Positions 1-11,685 of a stretch of DNA of 54,205 bases are shown here, one piece after another (the first letter of the stretch is position 1; every line of letters begins with the position of its first letter). A model generated the notes under the pieces. That model searched no databases, had not been told where the DNA came from, and saw nothing but the letters and a program-made list of their open reading frames with translations. The translations under genes and the position numbers were made by a program. This stretch comes from Candidatus Epulonipiscium sp. (GTDB lineage Bacteria > Bacillota > Clostridia > Lachnospirales > Defluviitaleaceae), in NCBI GenBank assembly GCA_012519205.1, contig JAAYQR010000003.1:1-54205 (forward strand), read 5' to 3'.

Positions 1-27
1 CTGAGCCAGGATCAAACTCTCATGTTA
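1..27 (-). rRNA. rrs: 16S rRNA, 5' end only (left operon)
   Basis: Bases 1-20 are the exact reverse complement of the universal 16S 5' primer site (agagtttgatcctggctcag). The mature 5' end is placed about seven bases upstream of that motif, by analogy with E. coli. The gene runs off the left edge, so only its first ~27 bases are seen. It is transcribed leftward, away from oriC. Confidence 0.95.
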
Positions 28-125
28 ATATCCTTTGCAAGATGATGCTTGCGTTTTGAAATCTTTTATACAATTCTTTAAGAATTGATGGGTTTGGTTT
101 GTGCTGTTTAGTTTTCAAGGATCAA
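1..125. repeat. Left arm of rRNA-leader inverted repeat
   Basis: Bases 1-118 are the perfect reverse complement of 54079-54196. The match continues to base 125 with one mismatch at 119. The repeat holds the 16S start and the rRNA leader, including a boxA-like antitermination motif (ctttgaaaact, here ccttgaaaact on the minus strand). It reflects two rRNA operons with the same leader, in opposite orientation. Confidence 0.95.
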
Positions 126-167
126 CGTATAATTTTTCATTCTATCGTTTTCGCGACAGCAAAAATT

Positions 168-196
168 ATTATATCAAATCATTTTACATCTGTCAA
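168..196 (-). promoter_or_regulatory. rRNA operon promoter (left)
   Basis: Reading the minus strand, a perfect -35 TTGACA (191-196) is separated by 17 bp from a perfect -10 TATAAT (168-173). The right operon has the same arrangement, and the sequence around the -10 is shared (gatttgatataat against gatttgatataat). It lies between tRNA-Ser and 16S. Confidence 0.9.
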
Positions 197-222
197 CATC
201 TTTTACAAATAAAAAAAATATT

Positions 223-313
223 TGGCGGAGAAGGAGGGATTTGAACCCTCGCGCCGATTGCTCGACCTATACCCTTAGCAGGGGCACCTCTTCAGCCACT
301 TGAGTACTTCTCC
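223..313 (-). tRNA. tRNA-Ser(GCU), CCA encoded
   Basis: Minus-strand class II tRNA with a 7-bp acceptor stem (ggagaag/cttctcc), a long variable arm and the T-loop gggttcaaatccc. The anticodon loop ctGCTaa reads AGC/AGU serine codons. The 3' CCA is encoded in the DNA (223-225). A near copy lies at 34567-34656 with a different variable arm and no encoded CCA. It sits just upstream of the left rRNA promoter, so it may be co-transcribed with the operon. Confidence 0.95.
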
Positions 314-334
314 TTGCTCACAAGCGCAAGAGTT

Positions 335-363
335 ATTATACTAAAGGGCTAATCAAAAGTCAA
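335..363 (-). promoter_or_regulatory. Promoter of tRNA-Ser / upstream rRNA promoter
   Basis: Minus strand: -35 TTGACT (358-363), 17-bp spacer, -10 TATAAT (335-340), about 20 bp before the tRNA-Ser 5' end. No clear hairpin terminator follows the tRNA, so this may also act as an outer promoter (P1) for the rRNA operon. Confidence 0.8.
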
Positions 364-396
364 TATGTTTTTATATGTAAATAAATGTAAAAGGAA

Positions 397-416
397 GGCA
401 GGTATAGGAACCTGCC
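397..416 (-). terminator. Hairpin after C39-like gene
   Basis: Inverted repeat GGCAGGT (397-403) / ACCTGCC (410-416). On the minus strand it is followed by a short, imperfect T-rich tract (ttccttttac). It lies just downstream of the stop codon at 433, so it is a probable weak intrinsic terminator. Confidence 0.6.
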
Positions 417-432
417 CCTTATATAATAATTT

Positions 433-1470
433 TTAGTTAATATATGAAATTGCCTGTCTACCCATTTGGTTCCATGCCTCTTTAAAATCCTTTATATTGA
501 CCTTTATATTCTTTTTCGAATAAAAAGGATCATTAAAGTAAATATATTCTTTATCATATCCTGTAAGTAAAAATGCATGGAGCTTATAAGTTATTTCTAC
601 AGGCCCTGTTGGAGTTATCCAAACATCAAATTTATCCTCATCTAACTTTCTATAGGTAGTATTAGCAATAACCCAAACTGGAATTTCATTTGAAATAAAA
701 TGAAACAAGTCTTCGAATTCGCAACCAGTCAGATTTATAGTTTTACCTGGCATATATTCTTCCATTAATTTTTCAATGGGACCGTCGTAAACCCCGTATC
801 CAGGATTATTTAATGAATACATATCCCCTACAAATCCATCATTAGGATTTCCAAAATAGACTCTCCCATCTTTAATTTCAAAAGCAGTAGTATCCTTTGC
901 AATCTTTTCTGCAAGTTCCATTTTCCCAGATTTTATGCCTGCATAGTTAAGAAGCATTGCTAGGCTTGTTACCTCACACCCTCTTGGAAGTTCAGGTTTT
1001 TGTAAAATAACGGGAGCATCTAATATAATACTTTCTTTAATGGACTTACTATTAGACCATATGATATTTTTATTAGATTTATAGTAAATCCTTGAGTTCT
1101 CTCTTTCTTTGGCGAAAAAAATTGCTTCTGAAAAATTGGTATAATCGTTAATAAACCTATCCTCTTCATATAAAATGAATGCATCAAAATTATTCCAAAT
1201 CCATTCATCTTTATCTGTTTTCTTCACATAGGTATATTTATATTCTCTAGCATATTTAATTGCATCTTCTTCTGTATTAAAGGATTTAAGTATACTATTT
1301 TTGTAATAAACATCAAACTTTACTGATTCTTGGATATTTGACTTTCTACCCATCATATTGATATTTTTCGATATTTCTATCCATTGTCTAGTATACCTAA
1401 TAAACCAAACTAATGCCATGGACACTACCAAGATTCCTATCCAAAATAGAATGGTTTTTCTTTTTTTCAT
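433..1470 (-). CDS. Membrane-anchored C39-like cysteine peptidase
   Basis: The 345-residue protein has one N-terminal membrane helix (residues ~7-24) with the rest likely outside the cell. The C-terminal ~195 residues resemble the Peptidase_C39_2 (YvpB-like) fold. It has a cysteine in PRGCEVTSLAMLL (C165), a histidine in KLHAFLLTGYD (H298) and an acidic residue in YFNDP (D314), the order expected for a Cys-His-Asp site. The region 50-150 looks like two small repeats of a DUF-type module (FNTEEDAIKYA, and NFSEAIFFAKE). No transporter or peptide partner lies nearby, so the substrate is unknown. The gene sits between gyrA and the rRNA operon, where Bacillus has none. ATG start. Confidence 0.75.
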   Translation of the reverse strand: MKKRKTILFWIGILVVSMALVWFIRYTRQWIEISKNINMMGRKSNIQESVKFDVYYKNSILKSFNTEEDAIKYAREYKYTYVKKTDKDEWIWNNFDAFILYEEDRFINDYTNFSEAIFFAKERENSRIYYKSNKNIIWSNSKSIKESIILDAPVILQKPELPRGCEVTSLAMLLNYAGIKSGKMELAEKIAKDTTAFEIKDGRVYFGNPNDGFVGDMYSLNNPGYGVYDGPIEKLMEEYMPGKTINLTGCEFEDLFHFISNEIPVWVIANTTYRKLDEDKFDVWITPTGPVEITYKLHAFLLTGYDKEYIYFNDPFYSKKNIKVNIKDFKEAWNQMGRQAISYIN

Positions 1471-1491
1471 GTTTCTAATTCCTTTTTTATA

Positions 1492-3942
1492 TTATTCTTC
1501 TTCTTCTTCTATTACCTTAGCAACTGATACAACTGATTCTTCATTTTCAAGATTCATTAATTTAACCCCTTGGGTAACTCGTCCCGTTTTTGAAATTTGA
1601 GATGCATGCATTCGAATAATAATTCCTTCTGATGTAATAAGTAATATCTCTTCATCCTCTGATACCATCTTTATTCCTATAATAGTACCTGTTTTTTCTG
1701 CTAAACGGTAGGTTTTAACCCCTTTTCCACCTCTTTTTTGAATATTAAATTCTTTTATATCGGTCCTCTTTCCAAGACCCTTTGAGGTAACAAATAAGAT
1801 ATCCCTACCTTCAGAAGATAATCCAGCGCCTATAACTTCATCGCCTCTATTTAGGTTCATAGCTTTGACTCCCATACCGGTTCTTCCTATAGCTCTTACA
1901 TCTTTTACTGAAAATACTATTCCTTGCCCATTTCTTGTTCCAACGAAGATGCTCTCATCACCTTCAATGTTTTTAACTTGAATCAGTTCATCTTCTTCCC
2001 TTAGGTGAATAGCATTAAGTCCACCTTTTCTAATGTTTTGATATTCCATAATACTTGTTTTCTTTATAATCCCTTCCTTTGTAACCATCAGGAGGTAAGT
2101 TCCCTCTTTGTATTCCTTTACAGGAATAGCCGCTGTAACCTTTTCATTCCCATCTAATTGGAGTAGGTTGATTATAGCTGTCCCCCTAGCTGTTCTTGAA
2201 GACTCTGGAATTTCATAAGTCTTTATACGATATACCTTTCCTTTATTAGTAAAGAATAAGATATAATTATGGGTAGATGTAATAAATAAGTCTTCCACAA
2301 AATCTTCTTCCCTTGTTTGCATACCTATTATACCTCTTCCACCTCTATTTTGGCTTCTATAAGTATTTAAGGGCAATCTTTTTATATAACCTAGATGAGT
2401 CATGGTAATGACATTGGTCTCTTCGGTGATAAGATCTTCTAGATCTATTTCTCCCTCATCTATTTCAAATTTGGTTCTTCTTTCATCACCGTATTTTTGT
2501 AAAACAATAAGTATCTCCTCTTTTATTACACCATATAATCTTTTTTCATCCCCTAGGATTGCTCTAAGTTCTTTGATGATTTCTTGAAGTTCCCTATATT
2601 CTTCTTCTATTTTTTCTCTTTCTAACCCAGTCAAACTCCTAAGCCTCATATCGACAATTGCTTGGGATTGCTTTTCTGATAGGGAAAAAGAATCCATAAG
2701 CCTTTGTTTTGCCTCTTGAGTATTAGGAGAATTTCTTATAATAGAAATCACTTCGTCTATATTGTCTAGGGCTATCCTTAAACCCTCTAATATGTGGGAT
2801 CTTTCCTCAGCTTTTCTAAGGTCAAACTGAGTTCTTCTTGTGATTACATCCTTTTGGTGATTTAAATAATGAATCAACATTTCTTTAAGATTTAAAGTCT
2901 TAGCTTCATTATTGACTAAGGCTAACATATTAATCCCAAACACATCTTGCATTTGGGTGTATTTATATAATTGATTTAATACAACATTGCCATTATGGTC
3001 TTTTTTTATTTCTATAACAATCCGCATTCCAGTACGGTCTGATTCATCTCTAAGATCGGATATTCCTTCAATTTTCTTATCTTTTACTAAATCTGCTATT
3101 TTTTCTATTAATCTAGCTTTATTAACCATATAAGGGATTTCAGTAACAATGATTCTTTGCTTATTGCTAGACATCTGCTCAATTTCTGCAATTGCCCTTA
3201 CCTTAATTCTTCCTCTTCCTGTCCTATAAGCCTCTTCAATTCCCTTTCTACCTAATATGGATGCACCAGTTGGAAAGTCAGGCCCCTTTATAATGTCCAG
3301 TAATTCTTCTATATCCGTCTCTCTATCTTCATTTACATAATTATCAATTATCTTGACTACTCCATTAATTACTTCCCTTAAATTATGAGGTGGTATATTT
3401 GTTGCCATCCCAACTGCAATACCAGAAGAACCATTAACAAGTAAATTTGGAAACCTTGATGGTAATACTACGGGTTCATTCAAAGACTCATCAAAGTTTG
3501 GTCTATAATCTATGGTTTCTCTTTCAATATCTGATAAAAGCTCCATAGAAATTTTACTTAATCTTGCCTCAGTATATCTCATTGCAGCAGCACTATCTCC
3601 ATCTACGGAACCAAAGTTTCCATGGCCATCTACTAAGGGATATCTAATAGAGAAATCCTGTGCCATTCTAACCATTGCATCATATATAGAGCTATCTCCA
3701 TGGGGATGATACTTACCCATGGTTTCCCCCACTATACGGGCAGATTTCTTATAAGACTTATCAGGGCTTAAACGAAGTTCATTCATAGCATATAATATTC
3801 TTCTATGAACTGGCTTTAATCCATCCCTAACATCAGGAATGGCCCTTGATACGATAACACTCATGGCATATTCAATATAAGATTTTTTCATTTCTTCTTG
3901 AATCTCTATAGGGATAATTTTATCTAATTCTCTTTCTTCCAT
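1492..3942 (-). CDS. gyrA: DNA gyrase subunit A
   Basis: Breakage-reunion subunit of type II topoisomerase (A2B2 with GyrB). It introduces negative supercoils. The 816 residues match the family. Catalytic tyrosine is Y123 in [10 protein letters not shown]. The quinolone-resistance region reads [12 protein letters not shown] with Ser84 and Asp88, equivalent to E. coli S83 and D87, so it is wild type at the usual resistance positions. The C-terminal beta-pinwheel carries a GyrA box variant (QNRGGRG, ~residue 535) and a second similar motif (QKRGGKG). The protein ends in a run of glutamates, as in other GyrA tails. It starts 21 bp after gyrB and is probably co-transcribed with it. Confidence 0.98.
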   Translation of the reverse strand: MEERELDKIIPIEIQEEMKKSYIEYAMSVIVSRAIPDVRDGLKPVHRRILYAMNELRLSPDKSYKKSARIVGETMGKYHPHGDSSIYDAMVRMAQDFSIRYPLVDGHGNFGSVDGDSAAAMRYTEARLSKISMELLSDIERETIDYRPNFDESLNEPVVLPSRFPNLLVNGSSGIAVGMATNIPPHNLREVINGVVKIIDNYVNEDRETDIEELLDIIKGPDFPTGASILGRKGIEEAYRTGRGRIKVRAIAEIEQMSSNKQRIIVTEIPYMVNKARLIEKIADLVKDKKIEGISDLRDESDRTGMRIVIEIKKDHNGNVVLNQLYKYTQMQDVFGINMLALVNNEAKTLNLKEMLIHYLNHQKDVITRRTQFDLRKAEERSHILEGLRIALDNIDEVISIIRNSPNTQEAKQRLMDSFSLSEKQSQAIVDMRLRSLTGLEREKIEEEYRELQEIIKELRAILGDEKRLYGVIKEEILIVLQKYGDERRTKFEIDEGEIDLEDLITEETNVITMTHLGYIKRLPLNTYRSQNRGGRGIIGMQTREEDFVEDLFITSTHNYILFFTNKGKVYRIKTYEIPESSRTARGTAIINLLQLDGNEKVTAAIPVKEYKEGTYLLMVTKEGIIKKTSIMEYQNIRKGGLNAIHLREEDELIQVKNIEGDESIFVGTRNGQGIVFSVKDVRAIGRTGMGVKAMNLNRGDEVIGAGLSSEGRDILFVTSKGLGKRTDIKEFNIQKRGGKGVKTYRLAEKTGTIIGIKMVSEDEEILLITSEGIIIRMHASQISKTGRVTQGVKLMNLENEESVVSVAKVIEEEEE

Positions 3943-3962
3943 TTTACCTTCCTCTATTCTTA

Positions 3963-6168
<2,206 letters not shown>

Positions 6169-6228
6169 ATATTTTCCTCCTTAATAGACCCTATACAATA
6201 ATTATATTTTAGCCCATTTAAACTTTCC

Positions 6229-7326
6229 TTACAAGATTCCGCTGTCCATAGGGGTAACTTTCCCATTTGTGACATGAAAAAGAGAACCTTTATGGACCTT
6301 TTTTAGTATATTATCTTCGATGCCCGTACAAGTTAAAATAGTTTGTATTTCACCTATATGCCAAAGTAAATCCCTTTGCCTATTTTCATCTAATTCGGAA
6401 AGCACATCATCTAAAAGAAGTATGGGGTTTTGCCCTATTTCTTTTTTTATTAAATCAATTTCAGCCAGCTTTAAAGATAAAACTGCACTTCTTTGCTGGC
6501 CTTGAGATCCATATACCTTAACATCCGTATTATTTATTTTAAATAAAATATCATCCCTATGTGGTCCTATGGAACTATTTCCAGTTTGAATATCTTTTAA
6601 TAAAACATCTTTTAGCCTTAGTTTAAAACTTTCTTTATCTATGTTTGGGGAATACTCTATTTTTAGGTCTTCTTTATTTTCTGTGATATTGTTATGAATG
6701 ATAGAGGCGAGTTTACCTATTTTTTTAACAAATTCTTTTCTTGATTGTATTATTTTCTCTCCAAAAGAAATTAATTGTTCATCCCAAATGTCTAGCATGG
6801 ATTTATCTGATTTATGCATATTTATATTTTTAAGAACATAATTTCTTTGTTTTAAAACCTTATAATATTGTTGAAGATTGTAAAAATATATTTTATCTAA
6901 TTGACAAAGTTCAATATCTATAAATCTTCTTCTTTCTTTAGGGCTGCTTTTGATTAATTGTAAATCTTCTGGAGAAAAAATAATTACATTCATTATTCCT
7001 AATAAATCACCTAGCTTTTGTATAGGAATTCCATTGAGTGCAGCTGACTTTTTACCGTTTTTAGCTAAATGAAAGTCTATTTTATCTATTCTTTTATTTT
7101 TATGGAGCATTAATCTAATATGAGCCTCTTCTTCATTCCAGTTTATAACTTCCCTTTCATGGGAAGTTCGATGTGATCTTGCTGTTGCACATAAATAAAG
7201 AGCCTCTAGTATATTAGTTTTTCCCTGAGCATTTTTTCCATATAAAATATTTAAATGTGGATTAAGGACTAAATTAAGCCTTTTATAGTTTCTAAATTGA
7301 TATAAATCTACCTCACTAATATACAT
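6229..7326 (-). CDS. recF: DNA replication/repair ATPase RecF
   Basis: SMC-like ABC ATPase that loads RecA at gaps with RecO and RecR (recR is at 42.1 kb). Walker A is GKNAQGKT (residues 30-37). The signature region GSQGQQRS and Walker B PILLLDDVLSELD are in the last third. With the ATG at 7326 the protein has 365 residues. The frame extends to a GTG at 7335, but the GGAG at 7335-7338 is better read as the Shine-Dalgarno for 7326. It begins 13 bp after the yaaA stop, so the two are translationally close. Confidence 0.96.
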   Translation of the reverse strand: MYISEVDLYQFRNYKRLNLVLNPHLNILYGKNAQGKTNILEALYLCATARSHRTSHEREVINWNEEEAHIRLMLHKNKRIDKIDFHLAKNGKKSAALNGIPIQKLGDLLGIMNVIIFSPEDLQLIKSSPKERRRFIDIELCQLDKIYFYNLQQYYKVLKQRNYVLKNINMHKSDKSMLDIWDEQLISFGEKIIQSRKEFVKKIGKLASIIHNNITENKEDLKIEYSPNIDKESFKLRLKDVLLKDIQTGNSSIGPHRDDILFKINNTDVKVYGSQGQQRSAVLSLKLAEIDLIKKEIGQNPILLLDDVLSELDENRQRDLLWHIGEIQTILTCTGIEDNILKKVHKGSLFHVTNGKVTPMDSGIL

Positions 7327-7339
7327 TATTCCCACTCCG

Positions 7340-7558
7340 TTAGTTGATTATAATATATATTTTTCCGCCAACTTCCACATTATCTCCATTTTTTAGCTTT
7401 TTTCCCCTTTGATTTACTATTTCATTATTAACTTTTATTTCATTTTGGGATATGAAATATTTAGCTTCTGAACCAGAGCTTACTATGCTTGTATATTTTA
7501 GAAATTGGTCTAGTTTAATATATTCCGTATTAATTTTTACCTTTTCCAAATTTATCAC
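7340..7558 (-). CDS. yaaA: S4-domain RNA-binding protein YaaA
   Basis: A 72-residue S4-like RNA-binding protein. The S4 core is seen in KLDQFLKYTSIVSSGSEAK and IKVNNEIVNQRGKKL. It sits in the conserved slot between dnaN and recF. Orthologues are often called YaaA or RlbA, with a proposed ribosome-associated role. A terminator separates it from dnaN, so it probably heads the recF-remB-gyrBA transcript or depends on readthrough. Confidence 0.9.
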   Translation of the reverse strand: MINLEKVKINTEYIKLDQFLKYTSIVSSGSEAKYFISQNEIKVNNEIVNQRGKKLKNGDNVEVGGKIYIIIN

Positions 7559-7575
7559 CTTTCTTTGTAATATAG

Positions 7576-7603
7576 AAAAAGTGCGAAAAACCTCGCACTT
7601 TTT
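7576..7603 (-). terminator. Terminator after dnaN
   Basis: On the minus strand, aaaaagtgcga / tcgcacttttt forms an ~11-bp hairpin with a 7-base loop ending in a T-run, placed between the dnaN stop (7653) and the yaaA start (7558). Confidence 0.85.
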
Positions 7604-7652
7604 ATTATAACATAGTTAAAAAAATATTACCTGTAAATTATTTTCAATAAAT

Positions 7653-8756
7653 TTAATTATTTAATCGTATTGGTAAAATAAGATATTTATAATCATCACC
7701 ATCAATTGGTCTAATGATACATGGATTTAGGGAGGATATAAATTGGATTTTTATCTCCTCATCATCTATAGCCTTTAGGGCATCTATCAAATATTTTGGA
7801 TTAAAAGCTATTACTAAATCTTTACCTTCTAGATGTATTGGCAGCTCTTCTCTTGCAGTTCCCAGTTCTGTATTACATGTGATTATTATTTTATCTGGAT
7901 TTATTTCGATTTTTACGGGATTCTTTTTTCCTTCCCTTGAAATCAGGGCTGCTCTTTCGATACTCATAAGTAAATCCCTACGGTTTATTTGAATTATTGT
8001 TTCGTAATCCTTATAAAAACTACTCTCATATCTTAAAAAGTCTCCTTCAAGAAGCCTTGAAACCACTGTACTGTCCCTTAAATCAAACAAGATATGTTTA
8101 TCTGTGAAATATATGGATACATCATCATCTTCAGAGGATAAAACTTTACTAATTTCTCCTAATGTCTTTCCTGGAACGACGACTTCGTTTTTTTCATTAT
8201 CAATTGATAATGGTGTTTTTCTATAAGATACCCTGTATCCATCTACAGATACCATATGTAAAGCACTATCTTTGATTTGAATTAATTCTCCAGTAAGTAT
8301 GGGCCTTGTTTCCTCCGTAGCCACTGAAAAAATAGTTTGCCGTATAATATCTTTTAAGGTACCTTGTTTTAATGCAAAAGACTTATCTTTTTCAACCTTA
8401 GGCAATTCGGGAAAATCTGTCCCTGGTTGTCCTGCAATTTTAAACTCTGAATTGGCACATTTAATAGTAGTCATAAACTCTGAATCTACTATAATCCTAA
8501 CTTCATCTTCAGGTAACTTTCTTACAATTTCAGAAAAAATCTTAGCTTCTAAGGCTATACATCCTGTTTTTTCTATATTAGCGGGTATGGTACTTTCAAT
8601 GCCAAGTTCTAAATCATTTCCTGTTAATTTAAGAAGATTTCCTTCTGTTTCTAGCAAAATACATTCTAAAATTGGCAAAGTAGTTCTATTGGAAATAGCT
8701 TTTAAAACAATATTAACACTGTCTAATAAATCATTTTTCATACAGGATACTTTCAT
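7653..8756 (-). CDS. dnaN: DNA polymerase III beta clamp
   Basis: Sliding clamp that tethers the replicative polymerase. It has three clamp domains across 367 residues. The N-terminus MKVSCMKNDLLDSVNIVLKA and the C-terminal YLILPIRLNN are typical of the family. The frame extends upstream to 8816, but the ATG at 8756 begins the conserved N-terminus and follows an AAGGAG at about 11 bases, so it is chosen. It lies downstream of dnaA, with origin-type DnaA boxes in the ~250 bp between them. Confidence 0.97.
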   Translation of the reverse strand: MKVSCMKNDLLDSVNIVLKAISNRTTLPILECILLETEGNLLKLTGNDLELGIESTIPANIEKTGCIALEAKIFSEIVRKLPEDEVRIIVDSEFMTTIKCANSEFKIAGQPGTDFPELPKVEKDKSFALKQGTLKDIIRQTIFSVATEETRPILTGELIQIKDSALHMVSVDGYRVSYRKTPLSIDNEKNEVVVPGKTLGEISKVLSSEDDDVSIYFTDKHILFDLRDSTVVSRLLEGDFLRYESSFYKDYETIIQINRRDLLMSIERAALISREGKKNPVKIEINPDKIIITCNTELGTAREELPIHLEGKDLVIAFNPKYLIDALKAIDDEEIKIQFISSLNPCIIRPIDGDDYKYLILPIRLNN

Positions 8757-8889
8757 TTTGTGAATAACTCCTTTCCTCTTATAAGAGATAAATAATAAAA
8801 AGGGTTGAGTAATCATAGTAGTAGGGGGTGTGGAAATGTGGAAAAGTATAAATACCGTGAGAATTAAGGGAAAAAAGTAATCTTATAAG

Positions 8890-8980
8890 GTTGTGGATAT
8901 AATTATTAAAATAAAAAACTTATCCCCATTTATCACAAAAAAAATTCAACAAATCAATTATTCACATTTTATCCACCGTA
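8890..8980. other. oriC second DnaA-box cluster (dnaA-dnaN gap)
   Basis: Between dnaN and dnaA there are several DnaA-box-like 9-mers: TGTGGATAT (8892), TTATCCCCA (8920), TTATCACAA (8930), TTATTCACA (8958) and TTATCCACC (8969). They flank an AT-only stretch (8900-8920) that could unwind. Together with the cluster upstream of dnaA this gives the bipartite origin known from Bacillus. Which side is unwound cannot be told from sequence. Confidence 0.75.
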
Positions 8981-9004
8981 CCTTAACAAGGGGTTGTGAG
9001 TTTA

Positions 9005-10342
9005 TTATTTACCCGTAATTTTTTTCTCCAGTTCAATGATAGATTGTCTTAAATCACTATCCTTTTCAATCTCATTGCTAATCTTTTCGAAACCATGAAT
9101 AATAGTGGTATGATCCCTTCCACCGAACTTTTCACCTATTTTGGGAAGGGAAAGGTCGGTCAATCTTCTACAAAGATACATAGCAATTTGTCTAGGAAAT
9201 GCAACATTTCTAGTTCTTTTTTTAGATCTTAGTTCCTCTGGTTTTAGATTGTAATAGGAGGCCACTATTTCTTGAATTAATTCAGTTGTGATGATTTTTG
9301 GTTTATCTGCACCTATTAAATCTTTAAGGGCTTCGCTAGCAAGTTCAATGGTTATAGTTTCATTTGCCAATGTTGAATAAGCAATAATTCTATTTAGGGC
9401 TCCTTCTAGTTCACGTATATTAGAAATAATGGATTTTGCTATAAATAAAATAACATCATTGGGGACACTAAGCCTTTCCAACTCAGCTTTTTTTCTTAAT
9501 ATAGCAATCCTAGTTTCTAAATCAGGGGGCTGAATATCTGCAATAAGCCCCCATTCAAATCTCGAACGAAGCCTGTCCTCTAAAGTTTTAATTTCTTTAG
9601 GGGGTCTATCACTGGAAATTATAATTTGTTTGCTGTCCTCATGAAGTGTATTGAAGGTATGGAAAAATTCTTCCTCTGTTCTTTCTTTTCCTGCAATAAA
9701 TTGAATATCGTCTATTAAAAGGACATCAATATTTCTGTATTTATTTCTAAAAGCCTGATTTTTATCATCCTTAATAGAGTTTATCAATTCATTAGTAAAT
9801 TTTTCCGATGAAGCATACAATACTTTTGCATTTGGATTCTGGGATAAAATATAATGGCCGATGGAGTGCATTAAATGGGTCTTTCCAAGTCCCACTCCTC
9901 CATAGATAAAAAGAGGATTATATGCCTTTGCTGGCGCTTCTGCTACGGCTAGGGCAGCAGCATGGGCCATTCTATTGCTATTACCTACTACAAAAGTATC
10001 AAAAACATATCTAGGAATTAAATTACTTTGGGTATCAAGGGGGTCAGGAGTTTCTTCCCTTGAAGGTAGCGATTTTGGAATTTGTTGAAATTCATTAGAA
10101 GTCACTATATTTACTTCATACTCATAATGGACAATTTGGGCTATAGCATTTTGAATAAGACGAGTATATCGATTTTTTAGAATATCTTTAGAAAAATCAT
10201 CTAATGTTTCGATTACTAAGGTATTGTCATTAAGAGTTATGGGTTTTAAATTTTTAAACCAAGTTTGAAAACTAACAGGAGAAGTTTCTGCTTCTAGAAT
10301 TTTTAATATATTTGGCCATTGTTTTATTAGTTGGTTTTCCAT
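9005..10342 (-). CDS. dnaA: Chromosomal replication initiator DnaA
   Basis: Initiator AAA+ ATPase that binds the DnaA boxes flanking its gene and opens the origin. The 445 residues comprise an N-terminal DnaB/partner domain (1-80), a short linker, and the AAA+ core with Walker A GGVGLGKT (148-155) and Walker B VLLIDD (207-212). The C-terminal DNA-binding domain carries the signature [11 protein letters not shown] (407-417). ATG with a strong aggagg Shine-Dalgarno. DnaA boxes directly upstream (10399 onward) suggest autoregulation. Confidence 0.98.
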   Translation of the reverse strand: MENQLIKQWPNILKILEAETSPVSFQTWFKNLKPITLNDNTLVIETLDDFSKDILKNRYTRLIQNAIAQIVHYEYEVNIVTSNEFQQIPKSLPSREETPDPLDTQSNLIPRYVFDTFVVGNSNRMAHAAALAVAEAPAKAYNPLFIYGGVGLGKTHLMHSIGHYILSQNPNAKVLYASSEKFTNELINSIKDDKNQAFRNKYRNIDVLLIDDIQFIAGKERTEEEFFHTFNTLHEDSKQIIISSDRPPKEIKTLEDRLRSRFEWGLIADIQPPDLETRIAILRKKAELERLSVPNDVILFIAKSIISNIRELEGALNRIIAYSTLANETITIELASEALKDLIGADKPKIITTELIQEIVASYYNLKPEELRSKKRTRNVAFPRQIAMYLCRRLTDLSLPKIGEKFGGRDHTTIIHGFEKISNEIEKDSDLRQSIIELEKKITGK

Positions 10343-10398
10343 TAGAGATTCCTCCTATAAATATAAATAAAAAAATTATATTTTTCCATATACACAGA

Positions 10399-10684
10399 TT
10401 ATCCACAACTGTGTATAAAGTTAAACAAAAATAAACAAGATGTGTATAATGATAAAAAGACAACCTACCATATAAGTAATAAAAAATATTATTAACAAGT
10501 TGTTTATAAAGTTCTAAACAGTAAAAGAAGCTGAAAAAAAATAAAAATCAGGTAATAATAATAATTATGCACAAGGTTATCCACAGATTGTGAATAAGTT
10601 GTTTATGCAAGTAAGTTATTCACAATTCATTTTTATCATAACAAAATTCTTGTGGATAATCAATAATAAAAATATTTATCCACA
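10399..10684. other. oriC: Replication origin oriC, main DnaA-box cluster
   Basis: The ~500-bp gap between the divergent dnaA and rpmH genes has four exact TTATCCACA boxes (10399 +, 10577 +, 10651 -, 10676 +). Variants are TTATTCACA (10589 -, 10616 +), TTATACACA (10410 -, 10441 -) and TTATGCACA (10565 +). An AT-rich run with TAATAATAATAATTAT (10553-10568) lies beside the central boxes and could be an unwinding element or a DnaA-trio-like track. Gene strands switch here from leftward to rightward, as expected at the origin. Confidence 0.92.
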
Positions 10685-10727
10685 GTGAATAATCAACAAA
10701 TATGTTTTTATATGAAGAAATAGGTTC

Positions 10728-10756
10728 TTGACGAGGAAATGGTTATTTAATATAAT
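10728..10756 (+). promoter_or_regulatory. rpmH promoter
   Basis: -35 TTGACG (10728-10733), 17-bp spacer, -10 TATAAT (10751-10756), about 80 bp before the rpmH start and just outside the last DnaA box (10676-10684). Origin activity and ribosomal-protein transcription are thus closely packed. Confidence 0.85.
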
Positions 10757-10839
10757 TGTAATAGTGCTTACAAATAAATGTGTGTGGGCCCATATCGACT
10801 TATGTTGATTCGTGTGTAGACAAAAAGGAGGTGCTGAGA

Positions 10840-10974
10840 ATGAAAATGACTTTTCAGCCAAAAAAAAGGCAAAGAAAAAGAGAACATGGATTCCGCAAAA
10901 GGATGAGAACAGTAGGTGGAAGAGCTGTGTTAGCAAGGAGAAGAGCTAGAGGTAGAAAAAAATTATCAGCATAA
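10840..10974 (+). CDS. rpmH: 50S ribosomal protein L34
   Basis: A 44-residue, highly basic ribosomal protein with the family pattern [17 protein letters not shown] and [19 protein letters not shown]. The frame extends upstream to 10780, but aaaggaggt (10824-10832) marks the ATG at 10840. It is the first gene of the right arm and leads the rpmH-rnpA-yidD-yidC-jag cluster. Confidence 0.98.
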   Translation: MKMTFQPKKRQRKREHGFRKRMRTVGGRAVLARRRARGRKKLSA

Positions 10975-11000
10975 ACAAGGCCGCATCATTGTGGCCTTGT
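10975..11000 (+). terminator. Hairpin between rpmH and rnpA
   Basis: ACAAGGCC (10975-10982) / GGCCTTGT (10993-11000) begins right after the rpmH stop. The tail is T/A mixed (tatac), so it is a weak terminator or processing stem that would lower rnpA output relative to L34. Confidence 0.6.
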
Positions 11001-11065
11001 TATACTATAGGCTTTTTATTATTTCCTCCAAGGTTTTAAAACATCAATTATTTAGGAGGAGCTTT

Positions 11066-11401
11066 ATGAAATATACTGAATCACTAAAAAAGAATTATGA
11101 ATTTAGAATTGTATATAATAAGGGAACTTCCATTGCAAATCGATTTTTAGTTATGTATAGATTAAAAAATGGAAAGGATATAAATAGATTAGGAATTTCA
11201 GTTAGTAAAAAAGTAGGTAATAGCGTTATTAGAAATAGAATCACCCGATTAATTAAAGAAAGTTATAGATTACAAGAAAATAAAATTAAAAGAGGCTGGG
11301 ATATAGTTATTATTGCTAGGGTTCCATCTAAGGATTTAGATTATAAGGAGATATATAAGTCTCTCACTCATTTATTAAAAAGAAGTGGAGTATATGATTA
11401 A
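11066..11401 (+). CDS. rnpA: Ribonuclease P protein component
   Basis: Protein subunit of RNase P, which trims tRNA 5' leaders together with the RNA subunit (not in this window). The 111 residues carry the RNR signature region (SVIRNRITRLIKESYR) and the basic central cleft. The frame extends upstream to 10991, but aggaggag (11054-11061) sets the ATG at 11066. That Shine-Dalgarno can pair with TCCTCC at 11024-11029. Standard position between rpmH and yidD. Confidence 0.96.
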   Translation: MKYTESLKKNYEFRIVYNKGTSIANRFLVMYRLKNGKDINRLGISVSKKVGNSVIRNRITRLIKESYRLQENKIKRGWDIVIIARVPSKDLDYKEIYKSLTHLLKRSGVYD

Positions 11402-11451
11402 ATATATATTTTCTATCAAATTATAAAAAAGGGAAGGAATGAAAATCTATT

Positions 11452-11661
11452 TTGAAAAGAATTTTTCTTTTATGTATTTCATTTTACAGACGGTTCATTT
11501 CCCCTAATAAACTCCCTACATGTCGATTTTACCCTAGTTGTTCATCATATACTTATCAGGCAATAGAAAAATACGGATCAATAAAGGGATGCTATCTTGG
11601 AATAAGAAGACTATTGAGATGCCACCCCCTTCATCCAGGTGGATATGATCCAGTCCCGTAA
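11452..11661 (+). CDS. yidD: Membrane protein insertion efficiency factor YidD
   Basis: A 69-residue YidD/UPF0161 protein with the conserved [17 protein letters not shown] and [14 protein letters not shown] motifs. It helps YidC-dependent membrane insertion, and yidC follows. TTG start. A gggaagga sequence lies ~14 bases upstream, which is a longer spacing than usual. Confidence 0.95.
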   Translation: MKRIFLLCISFYRRFISPNKLPTCRFYPSCSSYTYQAIEKYGSIKGCYLGIRRLLRCHPLHPGGYDPVP

Positions 11662-11685
11662 TTTACTTATTAAGGAGGAAGCAAG

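Noticed and set aside
10272-10463. 63-residue frame upstream of dnaA on the minus strand
   Set aside because: Overlaps the dnaA start in another frame and the DnaA-box region. No ribosome site.
10676-10936. 86-residue frame on the minus strand over oriC and rpmH
   Set aside because: It covers DnaA boxes and the antisense of rpmH, and has no family match and no Shine-Dalgarno.
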